Made by a program: the position numbers and the translations under genes
Source of the DNA: Marinobacter sp. S0848L
Lineage (GTDB): Bacteria > Pseudomonadota > Gammaproteobacteria > Pseudomonadales > Oleiphilaceae
Direction of reading: 5' to 3'
DNA length: 64,000 nucleotides
Assembly: GCF_023016065.1 (NCBI RefSeq)
Contig: NZ_JALKAQ010000013.1
Location: 38,596 to 102,595 of the forward strand
The notes under the pieces: generated by a model
The model's input: only the letters and a program-made list of their open reading frames with translations
Told to the model about the DNA's origin: nothing
Database searches by the model: none
Part shown: in pieces, positions 1 to 9,217 of the stretch
How positions within the stretch are numbered: the stretch's first letter is position 1
How the letters are laid out: each line of letters opens with the position of its first letter

Positions 1-204
1 CGTGAGCAACGAGGTGTTTTGAAGGCTAGGCCCGGTATCACGGGGCTAGCTCAGGTGAATGATATTGATATGTCGACCCCTCAGTTGTTGGCAGAAACGG
101 ATCAAAAAATGCTGCGTAGTCTTACGCTGAGCGCTTACTTCAAGTATATCTTGATGACCGTATCCGGCCGGGGAACCGGTGATAGGGTTCCTGGGAAGGA
201 GTGA
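1..204 (+). CDS. Sugar transferase (polyprenyl-phosphate glycosyl-1-phosphate transferase family), C-terminal end only
   Basis: The frame is open from the first base of the window, so the gene begins upstream and only about 67 C-terminal residues are visible. They contain RPGITGLAQVN, the hallmark of the bacterial sugar transferase family (WcaJ/PglC/WbpL-like, PF02397). These membrane enzymes move a sugar 1-phosphate onto undecaprenyl phosphate to start a polysaccharide repeat unit. The dehydratase and dehydrogenase genes downstream fit a surface-polysaccharide locus. The sugar specificity cannot be read from this fragment. Confidence 0.85.
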   Translation, partial: REQRGVLKARPGITGLAQVNDIDMSTPQLLAETDQKMLRSLTLSAYFKYILMTVSGRGTGDRVPGKE

Positions 205-330
205 ACCAGTAAGATTTACAGGGTAACCCTGCCCCCTTACTCCCCTTCTGTGTAGCGGAAAGTTATGTGTGAAGTGCTCGGTAGACCTTCCTGCGAAGGG
301 ATCACCCGCGGATTGTTGAAGGATTAAAGT

Positions 331-2265
331 ATGTTTGAGACCTTTCTAAGGCTATCCCGCTTTAGCAAGCGCATTCTATCGCTTTGTGTTGATACCGTAG
401 CCTTGTTTTTTGCTCTCTGGGCCTCATTTGCTCTGCGTTTAGAACAGAGTGCATGGGTTCCCGACAAAGGTGAATTGCTGATATCGACACTCACCGTAGT
501 ATTTACTCTCGGTGTTTTTGTGCGACTTGGTTTGTATCGCGCAGTGGTGCGGTACATGAGTGACCGCGCGTTTATCACCATTAGCACGGGCGTGGGTATT
601 TCCGCCTTACTGTTGATTGTGCTTGGCTATAGCCTGCATGTCCCTATTCCTCGCTCAGTCCCCCTTATTTACGTAGCTCTTGCGTTCATTTTTGTTGGTG
701 GCACCCGCATGAGCGTGCGCATGTTGGTGAACCGCACGTCAGGGCGAAATAAAGAGTATGTTGCCATCGTGGGTGCTGGCGAGACGGGTATACAGCTGGC
801 TCAAGCGCTGCAGCAAGGGTCTCAGCTTCACCCTGCAGTGTTTATTTCGCTAAGCCGCGCCAATCATCGAGCTTTAATTGCCGGCTTGCCGGCTTTTGAT
901 CTTGACCATTTAGAAGAGGTAGTTGAACGCCACCAGGTAAAACGGTTGTTGTTGGCACTGGATGCTGACGCCAGTGTTGATCGGCGGCAACTGCTCCAAA
1001 AGCTAGAGAGGGTAGGTGTGCCTGTTCAAACGGTACCCTCTATGGATGAGCTCATAGCTGGGCAGGCGCGGATCAATGATATTCGAGATCTCGAGTTGGA
1101 AGACTTGTTAGGGCGAGATCCGGTGCGGCCAGATTCTAAGGTCGTTGCTGAAAGCCTATATCAGAAATCGGTCTTGATTACGGGGGCAGGTGGCTCCATT
1201 GGTTCTGAACTTTGCCGCCAGATTATTCGCCATAAACCAAAAACATTGGTGCTGTTCGAGCGTTCTGAGTTTGCACTGTACGCGATTGAGAAAGAATTGG
1301 CGGCCATTAATCAAATTGAAGGTTTGGATGTGCCGATTCATCCTTTGCTTGGATCTGCGTCTCATCGCCGTCGCTGTGAAACGGTGATGCGCGCCTTTAA
1401 GGTGCAAACTGTTTATCACGCTGCTGCATACAAGCATGTGCCCTTGGTTGAGCACAATGTGATTGAAGGTGTCCAGAACAACGTGTTTGGTACTTGGCAC
1501 ACGGCTGAGGCTGCAATCGCGGCTGGTGTCGAGCGTTTTGTATTGATATCGACCGACAAAGCTGTTCGTCCTACTAACGTAATGGGAGCCAGTAAGCGCG
1601 TAGCCGAACTTGTATTGCAGGGCTTGGCCCAGCGGCAGACGGCCACAGCTTTCTCTATGGTTCGATTCGGTAACGTGCTGGGTTCATCGGGTTCTGTGGT
1701 GCCGCTATTCCGAGATCAGATTCGTGATGGTGGACCGATTACCGTAACCCACCAAGACATTATTCGTTACTTCATGACCATTCCCGAGGCTAGTCAGTTA
1801 GTTTTGCAAGCGGGTAGTATGGGGAAAGAGGGTGAAGTGTTTGTTTTGGATATGGGTGAGCCGGTCAAAATAGCGGATCTTGCCCGAAAGATGATTCATC
1901 TTATGGGGTTGACCGAGAAAACCCTCGAGCGGCCCGATGGTGATATCGAAATTGTATATAGCGGGCTGCGGCCTGGTGAAAAGCTGTTTGAAGAATTGTT
2001 GATTGGCGATGACCCGCAAGGCACGTCTCATCCACGGATTATGATGGCTCGGGAGGTTTCGTTGCCTTGGGCTGAAGTTGAAAGTCTGCTGCGAGAGCTT
2101 GATTCCGCCAGCCGTGTTTTCGATTGTTCGCGAATAATTCAGTTGCTGAAAGACGCTCCAACAGGGTACGCACCAAATGGCGATACGGCCGATTTGGTAT
2201 GGTGCAATCTGGGTAATGATGAAATTGCCGCAACTGCTGACAATATAAGGCGTTTGCCATTGTAG
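331..2265 (+). CDS. CapD/WbpM/FlaA1-type nucleotide-sugar 4,6-dehydratase, membrane-bound long form
   Basis: This 644-residue protein has hydrophobic helices in about residues 10-130, a Rossmann-like domain with VGAGETG near 148, and an extended SDR domain with TGAGGSIGSE near 283. The active-site region STDKAVRPTNVMGASKR (about 407-423) has Met where most SDR enzymes have Tyr, as in WbpM-type dehydratases that use a Ser/Met/Lys arrangement. The family converts UDP-GlcNAc to the 4-keto-6-deoxy sugar used for QuiNAc, FucNAc or bacillosamine. The ATG is preceded by GAAGGA. The gene sits between a sugar transferase and a UDP-sugar dehydrogenase. The exact product is not determined. Confidence 0.93.
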   Translation: MFETFLRLSRFSKRILSLCVDTVALFFALWASFALRLEQSAWVPDKGELLISTLTVVFTLGVFVRLGLYRAVVRYMSDRAFITISTGVGISALLLIVLGYSLHVPIPRSVPLIYVALAFIFVGGTRMSVRMLVNRTSGRNKEYVAIVGAGETGIQLAQALQQGSQLHPAVFISLSRANHRALIAGLPAFDLDHLEEVVERHQVKRLLLALDADASVDRRQLLQKLERVGVPVQTVPSMDELIAGQARINDIRDLELEDLLGRDPVRPDSKVVAESLYQKSVLITGAGGSIGSELCRQIIRHKPKTLVLFERSEFALYAIEKELAAINQIEGLDVPIHPLLGSASHRRRCETVMRAFKVQTVYHAAAYKHVPLVEHNVIEGVQNNVFGTWHTAEAAIAAGVERFVLISTDKAVRPTNVMGASKRVAELVLQGLAQRQTATAFSMVRFGNVLGSSGSVVPLFRDQIRDGGPITVTHQDIIRYFMTIPEASQLVLQAGSMGKEGEVFVLDMGEPVKIADLARKMIHLMGLTEKTLERPDGDIEIVYSGLRPGEKLFEELLIGDDPQGTSHPRIMMAREVSLPWAEVESLLRELDSASRVFDCSRIIQLLKDAPTGYAPNGDTADLVWCNLGNDEIAATADNIRRLPL

Positions 2266-2326
2266 TGTTCGCGCCGTATAAGATTTAGTTTCAGTGCAGG
2301 GAAGCACTTCATAACAAGGATGTAGT

Positions 2327-3766
2327 ATGGTTTATATAAAGCACCACGGCGCGGTGAATGGCGTCACCGGCTCCTGCCACGAACTCTCTATACCCTCGGA
2401 TGACCAGTTCACCCAAGCTGGAATCCTCATAGATTGCGGCCTATTCCAAGGCAACGAATCCAAAGGCCGTTCCACCGCCGAAGACCTCGCCATAGATTTT
2501 CCCATCGATCACATTCGCGCCTTGGTGGTCACTCACGTTCACATCGACCACGTTGGCCGAATTCCCTACCTGTTAGCTGCTGGGTTTGATGGCCCGATTA
2601 TTTGCTCCGAACCTTCCGCTGTTACGCTTCCCGAGATTCTGGAAGATGCTCTAAAGATTGGTTTCACCCGAGACCGCCGATTAATTGAACGTGTATTGGG
2701 CGTGATCCGAGAGCGCCTGGTGCCGGTGGCTTATAACCAGTGGCATTCGGTATTCGATGAATCCGGCTGTTCGCTTTCGGTGCGCTTGCAACGGGCGGGG
2801 CATATTTTGGGTTCCGCTTATGTGGAGTGCGATGTTCGGAGTGGCGAGCTTGAAGAGCGTGTTGTGTTCAGTGGCGATCTGGGAGCGCCGCATTCGCCGT
2901 TGTTGCCGGAACCCGCTTCCCCTGAGCGAGCAGATCGACTGGTGATTGAAAGCACCTATGGTGACAAGAATCACGAAGACCGTGAAACACGCCGGTATCG
3001 TTTGAAGGCGGTTTTGGAGCACGCGCTGCAGGATGGCGGTACCGTGTTGATTCCGGCATTTAGCATTGGGCGAACTCAGGAGCTGCTTTATGAAATTGAG
3101 GGGCTGATCGCGGAGTTTGGTGATTCGGAAGTCGTACAGGCAGAGAGTGACGTGGCGCTTATCTGGGATAATCTAGAGATTGTGGTCGATTCTCCGCTGG
3201 CCGCGGAGTTCACCAACATCTACCGAGAACTAAAGCCCTATTGGGATGAGGAAGCACAAACCCTCGTAAAATCCGGCCGCCACCCACTGTCGTTCGAGCA
3301 GTTAACGGTGATCAATTCTCACGATGACCATTTGAATGCCGTAGAATATTTAGGCAAATCTCACCGCCCTTGTGTGGTCTTGGCCGGTTCCGGCATGTGC
3401 GCGGGCGGCCGGGTGGTAAATTATTTGAAAGCTATGCTGGGTGATGAGCGCAACGATGTGTTGTTCGTGGGCTATCAGGCTGCCGGCACACCCGGGCGGG
3501 ATATTCTCACCTATGGCCCGAAGGATGGCTGGGTTGAGCTGGATGACGAGCGTTACGACATCCGCGCAAAAGTGCATCAGGTAAGCGGTTATTCCGCCCA
3601 CGCCGGGCAGGAAGATTTATTGCGCTTTATCGAAGGTATTCCTTTACCGCCGAAAGAGATTCGAATTGTGCACGGCGATAGCCACGCTAAACAAGAGTTC
3701 GACACTATACTGAAGGCAAGGTTGCCTAACAGTAAGATCTGCATTCCAAAAGGAACTGGTTTATGA
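2327..3766 (+). CDS. Metallo-beta-lactamase-fold protein with beta-CASP/RNA-specificity domain
   Basis: This 479-residue protein carries the HxHxDH metal-binding motif (HVHIDH, about residues 70-75). Further family motifs are FSGDLG, the beta-CASP segments around [11 protein letters not shown], and the C-terminal [13 protein letters not shown]. It is related to the bacterial YSH1/CPSF73-like exonuclease family, which cleaves RNA; that activity is inferred. Its stop overlaps the start of the following dehydrogenase by 4 nt (ATGA), so the two are probably translationally coupled. An RNA-processing type protein inside a polysaccharide operon is unusual. A role as a different hydrolase is possible. 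Confidence 0.85.
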   Translation: MVYIKHHGAVNGVTGSCHELSIPSDDQFTQAGILIDCGLFQGNESKGRSTAEDLAIDFPIDHIRALVVTHVHIDHVGRIPYLLAAGFDGPIICSEPSAVTLPEILEDALKIGFTRDRRLIERVLGVIRERLVPVAYNQWHSVFDESGCSLSVRLQRAGHILGSAYVECDVRSGELEERVVFSGDLGAPHSPLLPEPASPERADRLVIESTYGDKNHEDRETRRYRLKAVLEHALQDGGTVLIPAFSIGRTQELLYEIEGLIAEFGDSEVVQAESDVALIWDNLEIVVDSPLAAEFTNIYRELKPYWDEEAQTLVKSGRHPLSFEQLTVINSHDDHLNAVEYLGKSHRPCVVLAGSGMCAGGRVVNYLKAMLGDERNDVLFVGYQAAGTPGRDILTYGPKDGWVELDDERYDIRAKVHQVSGYSAHAGQEDLLRFIEGIPLPPKEIRIVHGDSHAKQEFDTILKARLPNSKICIPKGTGL

Positions 3767-5025
3767 AGAAGATTGCGGTGATTGGTTTGGGTTATGTGGG
3801 GTTACCATTGGCTGCCGCGATTGGAGAGCAGCGGGAAGTGGTTGGCTTCGATATTAACTCTAAGCGTATTGGAGAGCTCAAAGATGGTATCGACTTCACC
3901 TTAGAGTTATCTCACGAAGAGCTGGCAGCGGCAAAGCATTTGTCCTTTACGGATTCCGTGCATGGAATTGCTGATTGCCAAATCTACATTGTTACGGTGC
4001 CGACTCCCATTGATGAGTTTAAAAAACCCGACTTAACCCCACTCGTAAAAGCCAGCGAAACCGTAGGCAAGGTGCTGAAGCAGGGCGATATCGTTATTTA
4101 CGAATCCACCGTATACCCGGGCGCCACGGAAGAAGTCTGTGTGCCGGTTTTGGAAAAAATATCAGGCCTTCAGTTCAATAAAGACTTCTTCGCCGGTTAT
4201 AGCCCTGAGCGAATTAACCCCGGTGACAAAGCGCACCGTGTTACCACCATTATGAAAGTGACTTCTGGTTCCACGCCGGAAATTGCCGAAGAAGTGGATG
4301 CGTTGTATGCGGACATTATTACCGCCGGCACTCATAAAGCCAGCTCCATTAAAGTGGCTGAAGCCGCAAAGGTAATTGAAAACACTCAGCGCGATTTGAA
4401 TATTGCGTTGATGAATGAGTTGTCTATGATTTTCGCCAAGCTGGGTATTGATACCCATGAAGTATTGGCGGCAGCGGGAACTAAGTGGAACTTCTTGCCA
4501 TTTAAGCCAGGTTTGGTGGGTGGCCATTGTATTGGTGTGGACCCGTACTATTTGACTCATAAAGCCCAGGCTATTGGTTATCACCCGGAAATTATTTTGG
4601 CGGGGCGTCGTGTTAACGACAATATGGGGCCGTATGCCGCTTCTGAGTTGGTTAAAGCCATGATCAAAAATGGCCAGGCGGTTTCCGGCGCGAAAGTGTT
4701 GGTGATGGGGCTGACGTTTAAAGAAAACTGCCCTGATTTGCGCAATACCCGCGTGGTTGATGTGATTGAAGAACTGAAGGATTATAACTGCGAAGTGCAC
4801 GTAACCGACTGCTGGGCAGACAATGCCGAAGCGGAAGAGGAATACGGTATTTCGTTGGTGGATAAGCCTGAAAACGGATACTACGACGCAGTATTTCTAG
4901 CGGTGCCTCACAACGAGTATGCAGCAATGAGTGCTGAGCAATTGCGATCGTTCGCAAAAGACAATGGCATTCTTTTTGACCTGAAAGGCGTGTTGCCGTT
5001 GGGTGATGCGGATATTCGATTGTAA
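3763..5025 (+). CDS. tviB: TviB/WbpO-type UDP-N-acetylhexosamine 6-dehydrogenase
   Basis: This 420-residue protein has the N-terminal NAD motif [10 protein letters not shown], the family segment [12 protein letters not shown], and the catalytic cysteine region [12 protein letters not shown] at about residues 253-264. A C-terminal UDP-binding segment contains [15 protein letters not shown]. It should oxidise UDP-GalNAc or UDP-GlcNAc to the uronic acid by two successive NAD-dependent steps for surface-polysaccharide synthesis. Length and motifs match the Vi-antigen TviB/WbpO group better than UDP-glucose dehydrogenase. It overlaps the upstream gene by 4 nt and is followed by an intrinsic terminator. 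Confidence 0.92.
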   Translation: MKKIAVIGLGYVGLPLAAAIGEQREVVGFDINSKRIGELKDGIDFTLELSHEELAAAKHLSFTDSVHGIADCQIYIVTVPTPIDEFKKPDLTPLVKASETVGKVLKQGDIVIYESTVYPGATEEVCVPVLEKISGLQFNKDFFAGYSPERINPGDKAHRVTTIMKVTSGSTPEIAEEVDALYADIITAGTHKASSIKVAEAAKVIENTQRDLNIALMNELSMIFAKLGIDTHEVLAAAGTKWNFLPFKPGLVGGHCIGVDPYYLTHKAQAIGYHPEIILAGRRVNDNMGPYAASELVKAMIKNGQAVSGAKVLVMGLTFKENCPDLRNTRVVDVIEELKDYNCEVHVTDCWADNAEAEEEYGISLVDKPENGYYDAVFLAVPHNEYAAMSAEQLRSFAKDNGILFDLKGVLPLGDADIRL

Positions 5026-5047
5026 TAATCAACGATGCCTTGTTATA

Positions 5048-5077
5048 AAAAAAGCCGGCAAATGTGTCGGCTTTTTT
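5048..5077 (+). terminator. Rho-independent terminator after tviB
   Basis: The arms AAAAAAGCCGGCA and TGTCGGCTTTTTT form a long stem with one G-U pair and a 4-nt loop, ending in a T tract. It closes the polysaccharide operon. Confidence 0.9.
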
Positions 5078-5189
5078 ATGAGTATTAATTAATCTGCTTT
5101 ACGAATACCCGATTTATTTATTATTATGCAGTCTGACTTTCCGGTCATGTTTTTTTTGTTTAAATCATCCGATATAAGGCCTTACTTTC

Positions 5190-5561
5190 ATGGCGAAGAT
5201 CAACGATTACTATCAGAAAAAACAGCTTATGGAAAAGCTTGCGGCAGAGCTGGAGCAGCTCGAAAATGATCAGGCGCTTAAGCGTGAGTTGGAATTTGAA
5301 AATAAAGTTCGTGAATTGATGACTGAATACGACAAGTCACCAAAGCATGTATTGCAGATTCTGGCAGCGATTGATCCTTCTATTGCCGGTGCGAAAGCGG
5401 AAACAGCCACAGGTACTCGTGCCAAGCGCCCGATGAAGACTTATAAAAACCCACATACGGGTGAAGTGGTTAAAACCCGTGGCGGTAATCACAAGACTCT
5501 GAACGAGTGGCGTGAGAAGCACGGTAAAGAAGCGGTTCAGAGCTGGCAGCAGCAGGACTAA
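5190..5561 (+). CDS. mvaT: MvaT-like H-NS family xenogeneic silencer
   Basis: This 123-residue basic protein has an N-terminal coiled-coil oligomerisation region (about 1-60, rich in Leu, Glu and Lys). Its C-terminal domain carries KNPHTGEVVKTRGGNHKT (about 85-103), characteristic of the Pseudomonas MvaT/MvaU group, where RGGNHK-type loops read the AT-rich minor groove. Such proteins bind and silence AT-rich, often horizontally acquired DNA. The gene stands alone between two terminator-like hairpins. The AT-rich stretch upstream (5085-5185) is a plausible site for self-binding, but this is inference. Confidence 0.92.
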   Translation: MAKINDYYQKKQLMEKLAAELEQLENDQALKRELEFENKVRELMTEYDKSPKHVLQILAAIDPSIAGAKAETATGTRAKRPMKTYKNPHTGEVVKTRGGNHKTLNEWREKHGKEAVQSWQQQD

Positions 5562-5575
5562 ATCGCTTTGCTTAG

Positions 5576-5600
5576 CCCCTTTCCCGATATGGGGAAGGGG
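5576..5600. terminator. Hairpin between convergent mvaT and diguanylate cyclase gene
   Basis: CCCCTTTCCC pairs with GGGGAAGGGG across a GATAT loop, giving a 10-bp stem with one G-U pair. There is no clear T tract on either side, so it is a weak intrinsic terminator or a 3'-end stabiliser for both convergent transcripts. Confidence 0.6.
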
Positions 5601-6557
5601 TTATGAATAAATCATCACCTTATTTCGCCCTCCCTCTTTCGCTCTGTACAACGCCTTATCCGCCTCCTGCATCCACTGCATGTAATTCTCCGGCTCGCCC
5701 GTTAATTGCGCGATACCCATGCTGATGGTGTATTGAATGTCGCCCGCCGTGGTATCAACGGTACTTAGCGCGATGGTTTCTCGTATGCGTTCGCACAATA
5801 TGCGCGCGTTCTCTGCATCGGTTTCCGGCAGAATCAGGCCGAATTCTTCCCCGCCGTAACGCCCTGCAGAATCGGATTGGCGAATGCTGTCGCGTGTTAC
5901 CTGTGCGGTGTGGCGAATTACGTCATCTCCGGCGAGGTGCCCGTAAGTGTCGTTCACTGATTTGAAGTGGTCGATGTCGAACATCACCAGGGTGGTGGTT
6001 TGGCCGTAGCGCCCGTAGCGTTCGAATTCTGCATCCACCAGGTTTTCCCAAGTGCCTCGGTTAAGCAAGCCGGTTAATCGGTCGGTCATGCTTAATTTGG
6101 CCAATTGCTCGTTCGCCCGTTCCAGCGCCCGTTTGCTGCTGGCGAATTCGGTGACGTCGTAAATGAGCAAGCAGACCTTGTCGACCTTGCCTGCCGAATT
6201 ACTGAGCGGGCTGATGGTCAGGTTTTGAAACATGAATTCTTCGGTGCCCGTGATGGGGCGGGCATTGCGAAAGCGGAACAGGTACGGGCGTTGTTCCCAC
6301 GAGGTGAAGGCGCGGGTGTTCAGTGTGGTAACGGCATCCACTTTGCGAGTGAGCCAGGCTTTGGGGATGTCGGGAAAGGCGGTAAAGATCTGCTGACCCC
6401 GAATTTGGGTGGCGGTGATGCCGCTGTGGTTTTCCATAAAACCATTCCACGCCTGCACGCGGAAATCGAGGTCCAGTACCACCAGGCCGACCTCGACGGT
6501 TTCGATCATGTCGGCCAGCCAGTGGAAGGCGTCTGTGTTGTCTGAGTCTAAAGCCAT
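5601..6557 (-). CDS. PAS-GGDEF diguanylate cyclase
   Basis: The predicted 318-residue protein has a PAS-type sensor region (about 8-125, with LDLDFRVQAWNGFM), a short linker helix and a GGDEF domain. The active-site loop is RYGGEEF (near residue 233). An RxxD product-inhibition site (RQSD) lies five residues before it, so the enzyme is probably active in making c-di-GMP and feedback-inhibited. There are no membrane segments, so it should be cytoplasmic. I chose the ATG 2 nt after the upstream stop, preceded by a GGTGG ribosome site, over an in-frame TTG at 6563. It forms an operon with the response regulator-CheC gene. Confidence 0.9.
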   Translation of the reverse strand: MALDSDNTDAFHWLADMIETVEVGLVVLDLDFRVQAWNGFMENHSGITATQIRGQQIFTAFPDIPKAWLTRKVDAVTTLNTRAFTSWEQRPYLFRFRNARPITGTEEFMFQNLTISPLSNSAGKVDKVCLLIYDVTEFASSKRALERANEQLAKLSMTDRLTGLLNRGTWENLVDAEFERYGRYGQTTTLVMFDIDHFKSVNDTYGHLAGDDVIRHTAQVTRDSIRQSDSAGRYGGEEFGLILPETDAENARILCERIRETIALSTVDTTAGDIQYTISMGIAQLTGEPENYMQWMQEADKALYRAKEGGRNKVMIYS

Positions 6558-6559
6558 GA

Positions 6560-7585
6560 TCAATCCACCAGATATTCGAGACGTTTTTCCAGGAAGGGCA
6601 CGGAGTCTTCGGTAAACAGTACGAGCATGTCACAGCGAATGTCCCGGTTTTCGATGGTGTAGCAGATTTCAAGGCACAGTAGCTGCTCTTCGCGACTGCT
6701 GTGGTGTTCCAATAATTCGTTAATAGGGCGGTGCTGACCCAGTACGGTTGGGTGCCTAAGCCCTAGTTTTATGTCGAGCTGATCACTCACGCCGTTCAGG
6801 AAGGCGCCGAACAGTATGCTGGACATGTCCATCAATACTTCAACGTTGATGGCCTCGCCTTCCACGCCTTCGTAATGAAGCAGCTCTGCCATTTCTTCAA
6901 AGCTGGCATCGTCGAATAGCAGCAGTGCTTCGCCAGCGACACCGGAGCCCGTGAAGCCTTGGCATACCGCCGAAAAGGTGTTGCCGGCACCGGCGGAGGA
7001 AATCGCCATGTGGAGTTCGGAGCTGGCAATGAAGGCGACTTTCGGGATGGGTTGTTTGACGAATACACGCAGTAGCCGGGCCAGTAGGTCCGATGAGCGG
7101 CCCATGGCGACGTTGGCGGTTTCCTGCAAGTATTCCGTGAGGCTGACCGAGATTTCCGGCGTACGGCTGGGCTCTGAGAAGGCGCTATTCTTGGCGGCCA
7201 ACGCAGCAAGTTCTTCTGGCCGGAAAAAGCCGTATTCCTGCAGCAAATCTGCCACAAGCTCTGTGCTTGTGGGCTTTTTGATGAAATCTATGGCACCCAG
7301 TTTGCGCACCCGCTCCCGCGCTTCGGGCTGGATGTCACCGGAAACGACAATGGTGAGCACCGGCAGATCGTCTTTACGGATTCGCTCTAACACCTGATAG
7401 CCGTCTAGCCTTGGCATGTTCAGGTCAAGAAACAAAAGCTCCGCTTCGCCTTTGCGAAGAATGGCAAGGGCTTCTTCGCCATCTTGGGCAAACAGCACGT
7501 TGTCTGTCAAACCAGCCGGCAGTGCGCGGGCCATTTGCTTGCGGGCTAGCGCGGAGTCATCGCATATCAGGATTTTGGTGCTCAT
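6560..7585 (-). CDS. Response regulator with C-terminal CheC/CheX-like phosphatase domain
   Basis: The 341-residue product begins with a receiver domain (ILICDDSALARKQ, phospho-acceptor in LFLDLNMP, conserved Lys in FIKKP). It continues into a CheC-like region from about residue 155. One ExxN phosphatase signature is visible (ETAN in LQETANVAMGRS). The second helix has EVLMD in place of ExxN, so only one site looks intact. CheC/CheX proteins dephosphorylate CheY~P. The fusion suggests a receiver-controlled phosphatase or adaptor acting on the downstream cyclase. The ATG at 7585 fits the receiver family better than an upstream TTG at 7621; neither has a strong ribosome site. Confidence 0.85.
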   Translation of the reverse strand: MSTKILICDDSALARKQMARALPAGLTDNVLFAQDGEEALAILRKGEAELLFLDLNMPRLDGYQVLERIRKDDLPVLTIVVSGDIQPEARERVRKLGAIDFIKKPTSTELVADLLQEYGFFRPEELAALAAKNSAFSEPSRTPEISVSLTEYLQETANVAMGRSSDLLARLLRVFVKQPIPKVAFIASSELHMAISSAGAGNTFSAVCQGFTGSGVAGEALLLFDDASFEEMAELLHYEGVEGEAINVEVLMDMSSILFGAFLNGVSDQLDIKLGLRHPTVLGQHRPINELLEHHSSREEQLLCLEICYTIENRDIRCDMLVLFTEDSVPFLEKRLEYLVD

Positions 7586-7753
7586 GGTACGTAGTGTGCT
7601 GGCCGAGTCGGGGGGTGGCAAGAGTAACTTACTTTAATGTGTCGACATATGCTACGTTTCGATGGTTCTGGTTTGTGAGGTAACTCACTCTATTGCCGGT
7701 CCGCTCTCGGCTATAGTGGTTGCGTGCTAAAAAAACAAATAGAGACACGATCG

Positions 7754-8653
7754 ATGATAAAGCGAGCGTACGGATACGCTGCCCTTACCCTGTTTTGCTT
7801 GGGTATTATGCCCGTTGCCCAAGCGGAGTTAGCACCCATTTCTGATGATGCGATGGGTGAGGTGACCGGGCAGGCGTTTATGCAGATTGAAAACATCGCT
7901 GGCCAGAACCACGATTTTACCCGGATGTCGCTAGGCATCGACGTGGAAACCCGGTTAAACGTGGATGACGTAAAGGTTGGCGAATTAAATGCTGGTACGG
8001 ATTTCGCGGCTAGCCATCTCGCTCTTGGCCACATTGCTCGCGTTAACGGCGAAGTCTATAACGGTGTGACCTATAACGAAGGCGACATCGTTCCCTTCGA
8101 AGCTCGCCGCCCGTATATCGAATTGGCAGAAGATGCTGCTGGCCTGGCCGGCTTCCGCATGGGGTTTCACGAGGCTCGCGGGTCGGTTTCGTCCAGTACC
8201 ACCAGTTTTAGTGGCAACATTGGAATGAAGATTGAATCATTCGGCCAAGTGTATGACGCTCAGTTGTTCCAGGGGCCGGGTGGCGCGGCTACCGATTATC
8301 GCGCCACGCACATTGGCTTAAAGCCGAATAACCCGAATCAGGCTGCAGGCTGTAACGTGGGGCAAACGGCTGCAAACTGTGCACCGCTCACACAGCTCCG
8401 TTCTTTGGATATCGGTGAAGATTCCGGGCAGGCCGGTGTGGCTGGTTTCACCGATGGTTTCTTTATTGGCTTTCAGCGAGATCAAGATGGTGTGGCCTGG
8501 AAAACGCTGGATGGAACCAGTTCGATATCGGCAGGAAAGGGTGTTTACATCAACCTCCCTACCAATATGACCGTGCAATTGGATCAATTGACCGGTGCCG
8601 GCCTCGAACGCCGCCGCACTCATCAGGTGGATATGGGGAAAAATTTGTTTTGA
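7754..8653 (+). CDS. Secreted DUF6160-like surface protein
   Basis: The 299-residue product begins with a clear Sec signal peptide ending at AQA-ELAPI (residues 1 to about 22). The mature N-terminus reads LAPISDDAMGEVTGQAF, the pattern seen in DUF6160-like secreted proteins of pseudomonads and relatives. The rest is Gly/Asp/Thr-rich and probably beta-structured, with two cysteines (AGCNVGQTAANCA). The function is unknown; location at the outer membrane or cell surface is inferred. I chose the ATG at 7754 because it directly precedes the signal peptide; a GTG lies at 7724. It stands alone behind a probable promoter with TATAGT near 7713. Confidence 0.7.
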   Translation: MIKRAYGYAALTLFCLGIMPVAQAELAPISDDAMGEVTGQAFMQIENIAGQNHDFTRMSLGIDVETRLNVDDVKVGELNAGTDFAASHLALGHIARVNGEVYNGVTYNEGDIVPFEARRPYIELAEDAAGLAGFRMGFHEARGSVSSSTTSFSGNIGMKIESFGQVYDAQLFQGPGGAATDYRATHIGLKPNNPNQAAGCNVGQTAANCAPLTQLRSLDIGEDSGQAGVAGFTDGFFIGFQRDQDGVAWKTLDGTSSISAGKGVYINLPTNMTVQLDQLTGAGLERRRTHQVDMGKNLF

Positions 8654-8712
8654 TTCTCCAGTGAGATTTGATGGAGGCCCAACCTTCCGGCGCAAAGCAC
8701 AAGGAGTCGTGC

Positions 8713-8943
8713 GTGCCAACGCTGCTTTATTTGAACGGATTCAAATTTTTCTTTTACGCGAACGACCATTTCCCTCCGCACGTTCATGTGCTTAAAGGTG
8801 AGCGATGGGCTAAGATTGAGCTGGCCACGCTATCGATTAGTTACAGCACTCTTAAAAATCAGGAGCTGCGAGAGTGCCTGAAAATTGTTGGTAGCCATCA
8901 GTCAGAATTTCTGGAGAAGTGGAATGCCTGGTTTCGAAGGTAA
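8713..8943 (+). CDS. DUF4160 family protein (candidate toxin partner)
   Basis: The 76-residue product starts at GTG 8713, which has a strong AAGGAG ribosome site six bases upstream. It contains LNGFKFFFYANDHFPPHVHV, the DUF4160 signature with a PPHVHV histidine cluster. DUF4160 genes are commonly found next to DUF2442 genes, as here, and the pair has been suggested to act as a toxin-antitoxin-like module. Its activity is not established. The stop lies inside the following gene (20-nt overlap), showing tight coupling. Confidence 0.8.
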   Translation: MPTLLYLNGFKFFFYANDHFPPHVHVLKGERWAKIELATLSISYSTLKNQELRECLKIVGSHQSEFLEKWNAWFRR

Positions 8944-9166
8944 ATCCGTTCACGTTGACGATCGTCATTTGCATGTAGAGTTAAAGGACGGACGAGTCAT
9001 CTCTACGCCGATCCATTGGTACGCTGTACTTGAGCAGGCTTCGATCTCGGAGCTGAGAAAGTACCGTTTTATCTGTGATGGAACGGGTATCGAATGGGAG
9101 TGCCTGGATTATCATCTGAGTATCGAGGCAATGTTATCCGGTGATGCCCGGCAAAGCGCCGCATGA
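8924..9166 (+). CDS. DUF2442 family protein, partner of the DUF4160 gene
   Basis: The 80-residue product starts at ATG 8924 behind a GGAG site and overlaps the DUF4160 gene by 20 nt in another frame. It has the DUF2442 pattern: VHVDDRHLHVELKDGRVIS, then a Tyr/Trp-rich segment and IEWECLDYHLSIEAML near the end. Family members often sit beside small DUF4160 or RelE-like genes and may act as antitoxins or DNA-binding partners. That is inference from gene pairing. The product is acidic and without membrane segments. Confidence 0.8.
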   Translation: MPGFEGKSVHVDDRHLHVELKDGRVISTPIHWYAVLEQASISELRKYRFICDGTGIEWECLDYHLSIEAMLSGDARQSAA

Positions 9167-9217
9167 ATTTGCTAAACTCCGGGTTTCTAATTTGATTGGA
9201 ACCGCAGGAGTCTTCCT

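Noticed and set aside
217..229. CAGGG-TAA-CCCTG as a terminator after the sugar transferase
   Set aside because: The stem is only 5 bp and no T tract follows; the genes probably share a transcript.
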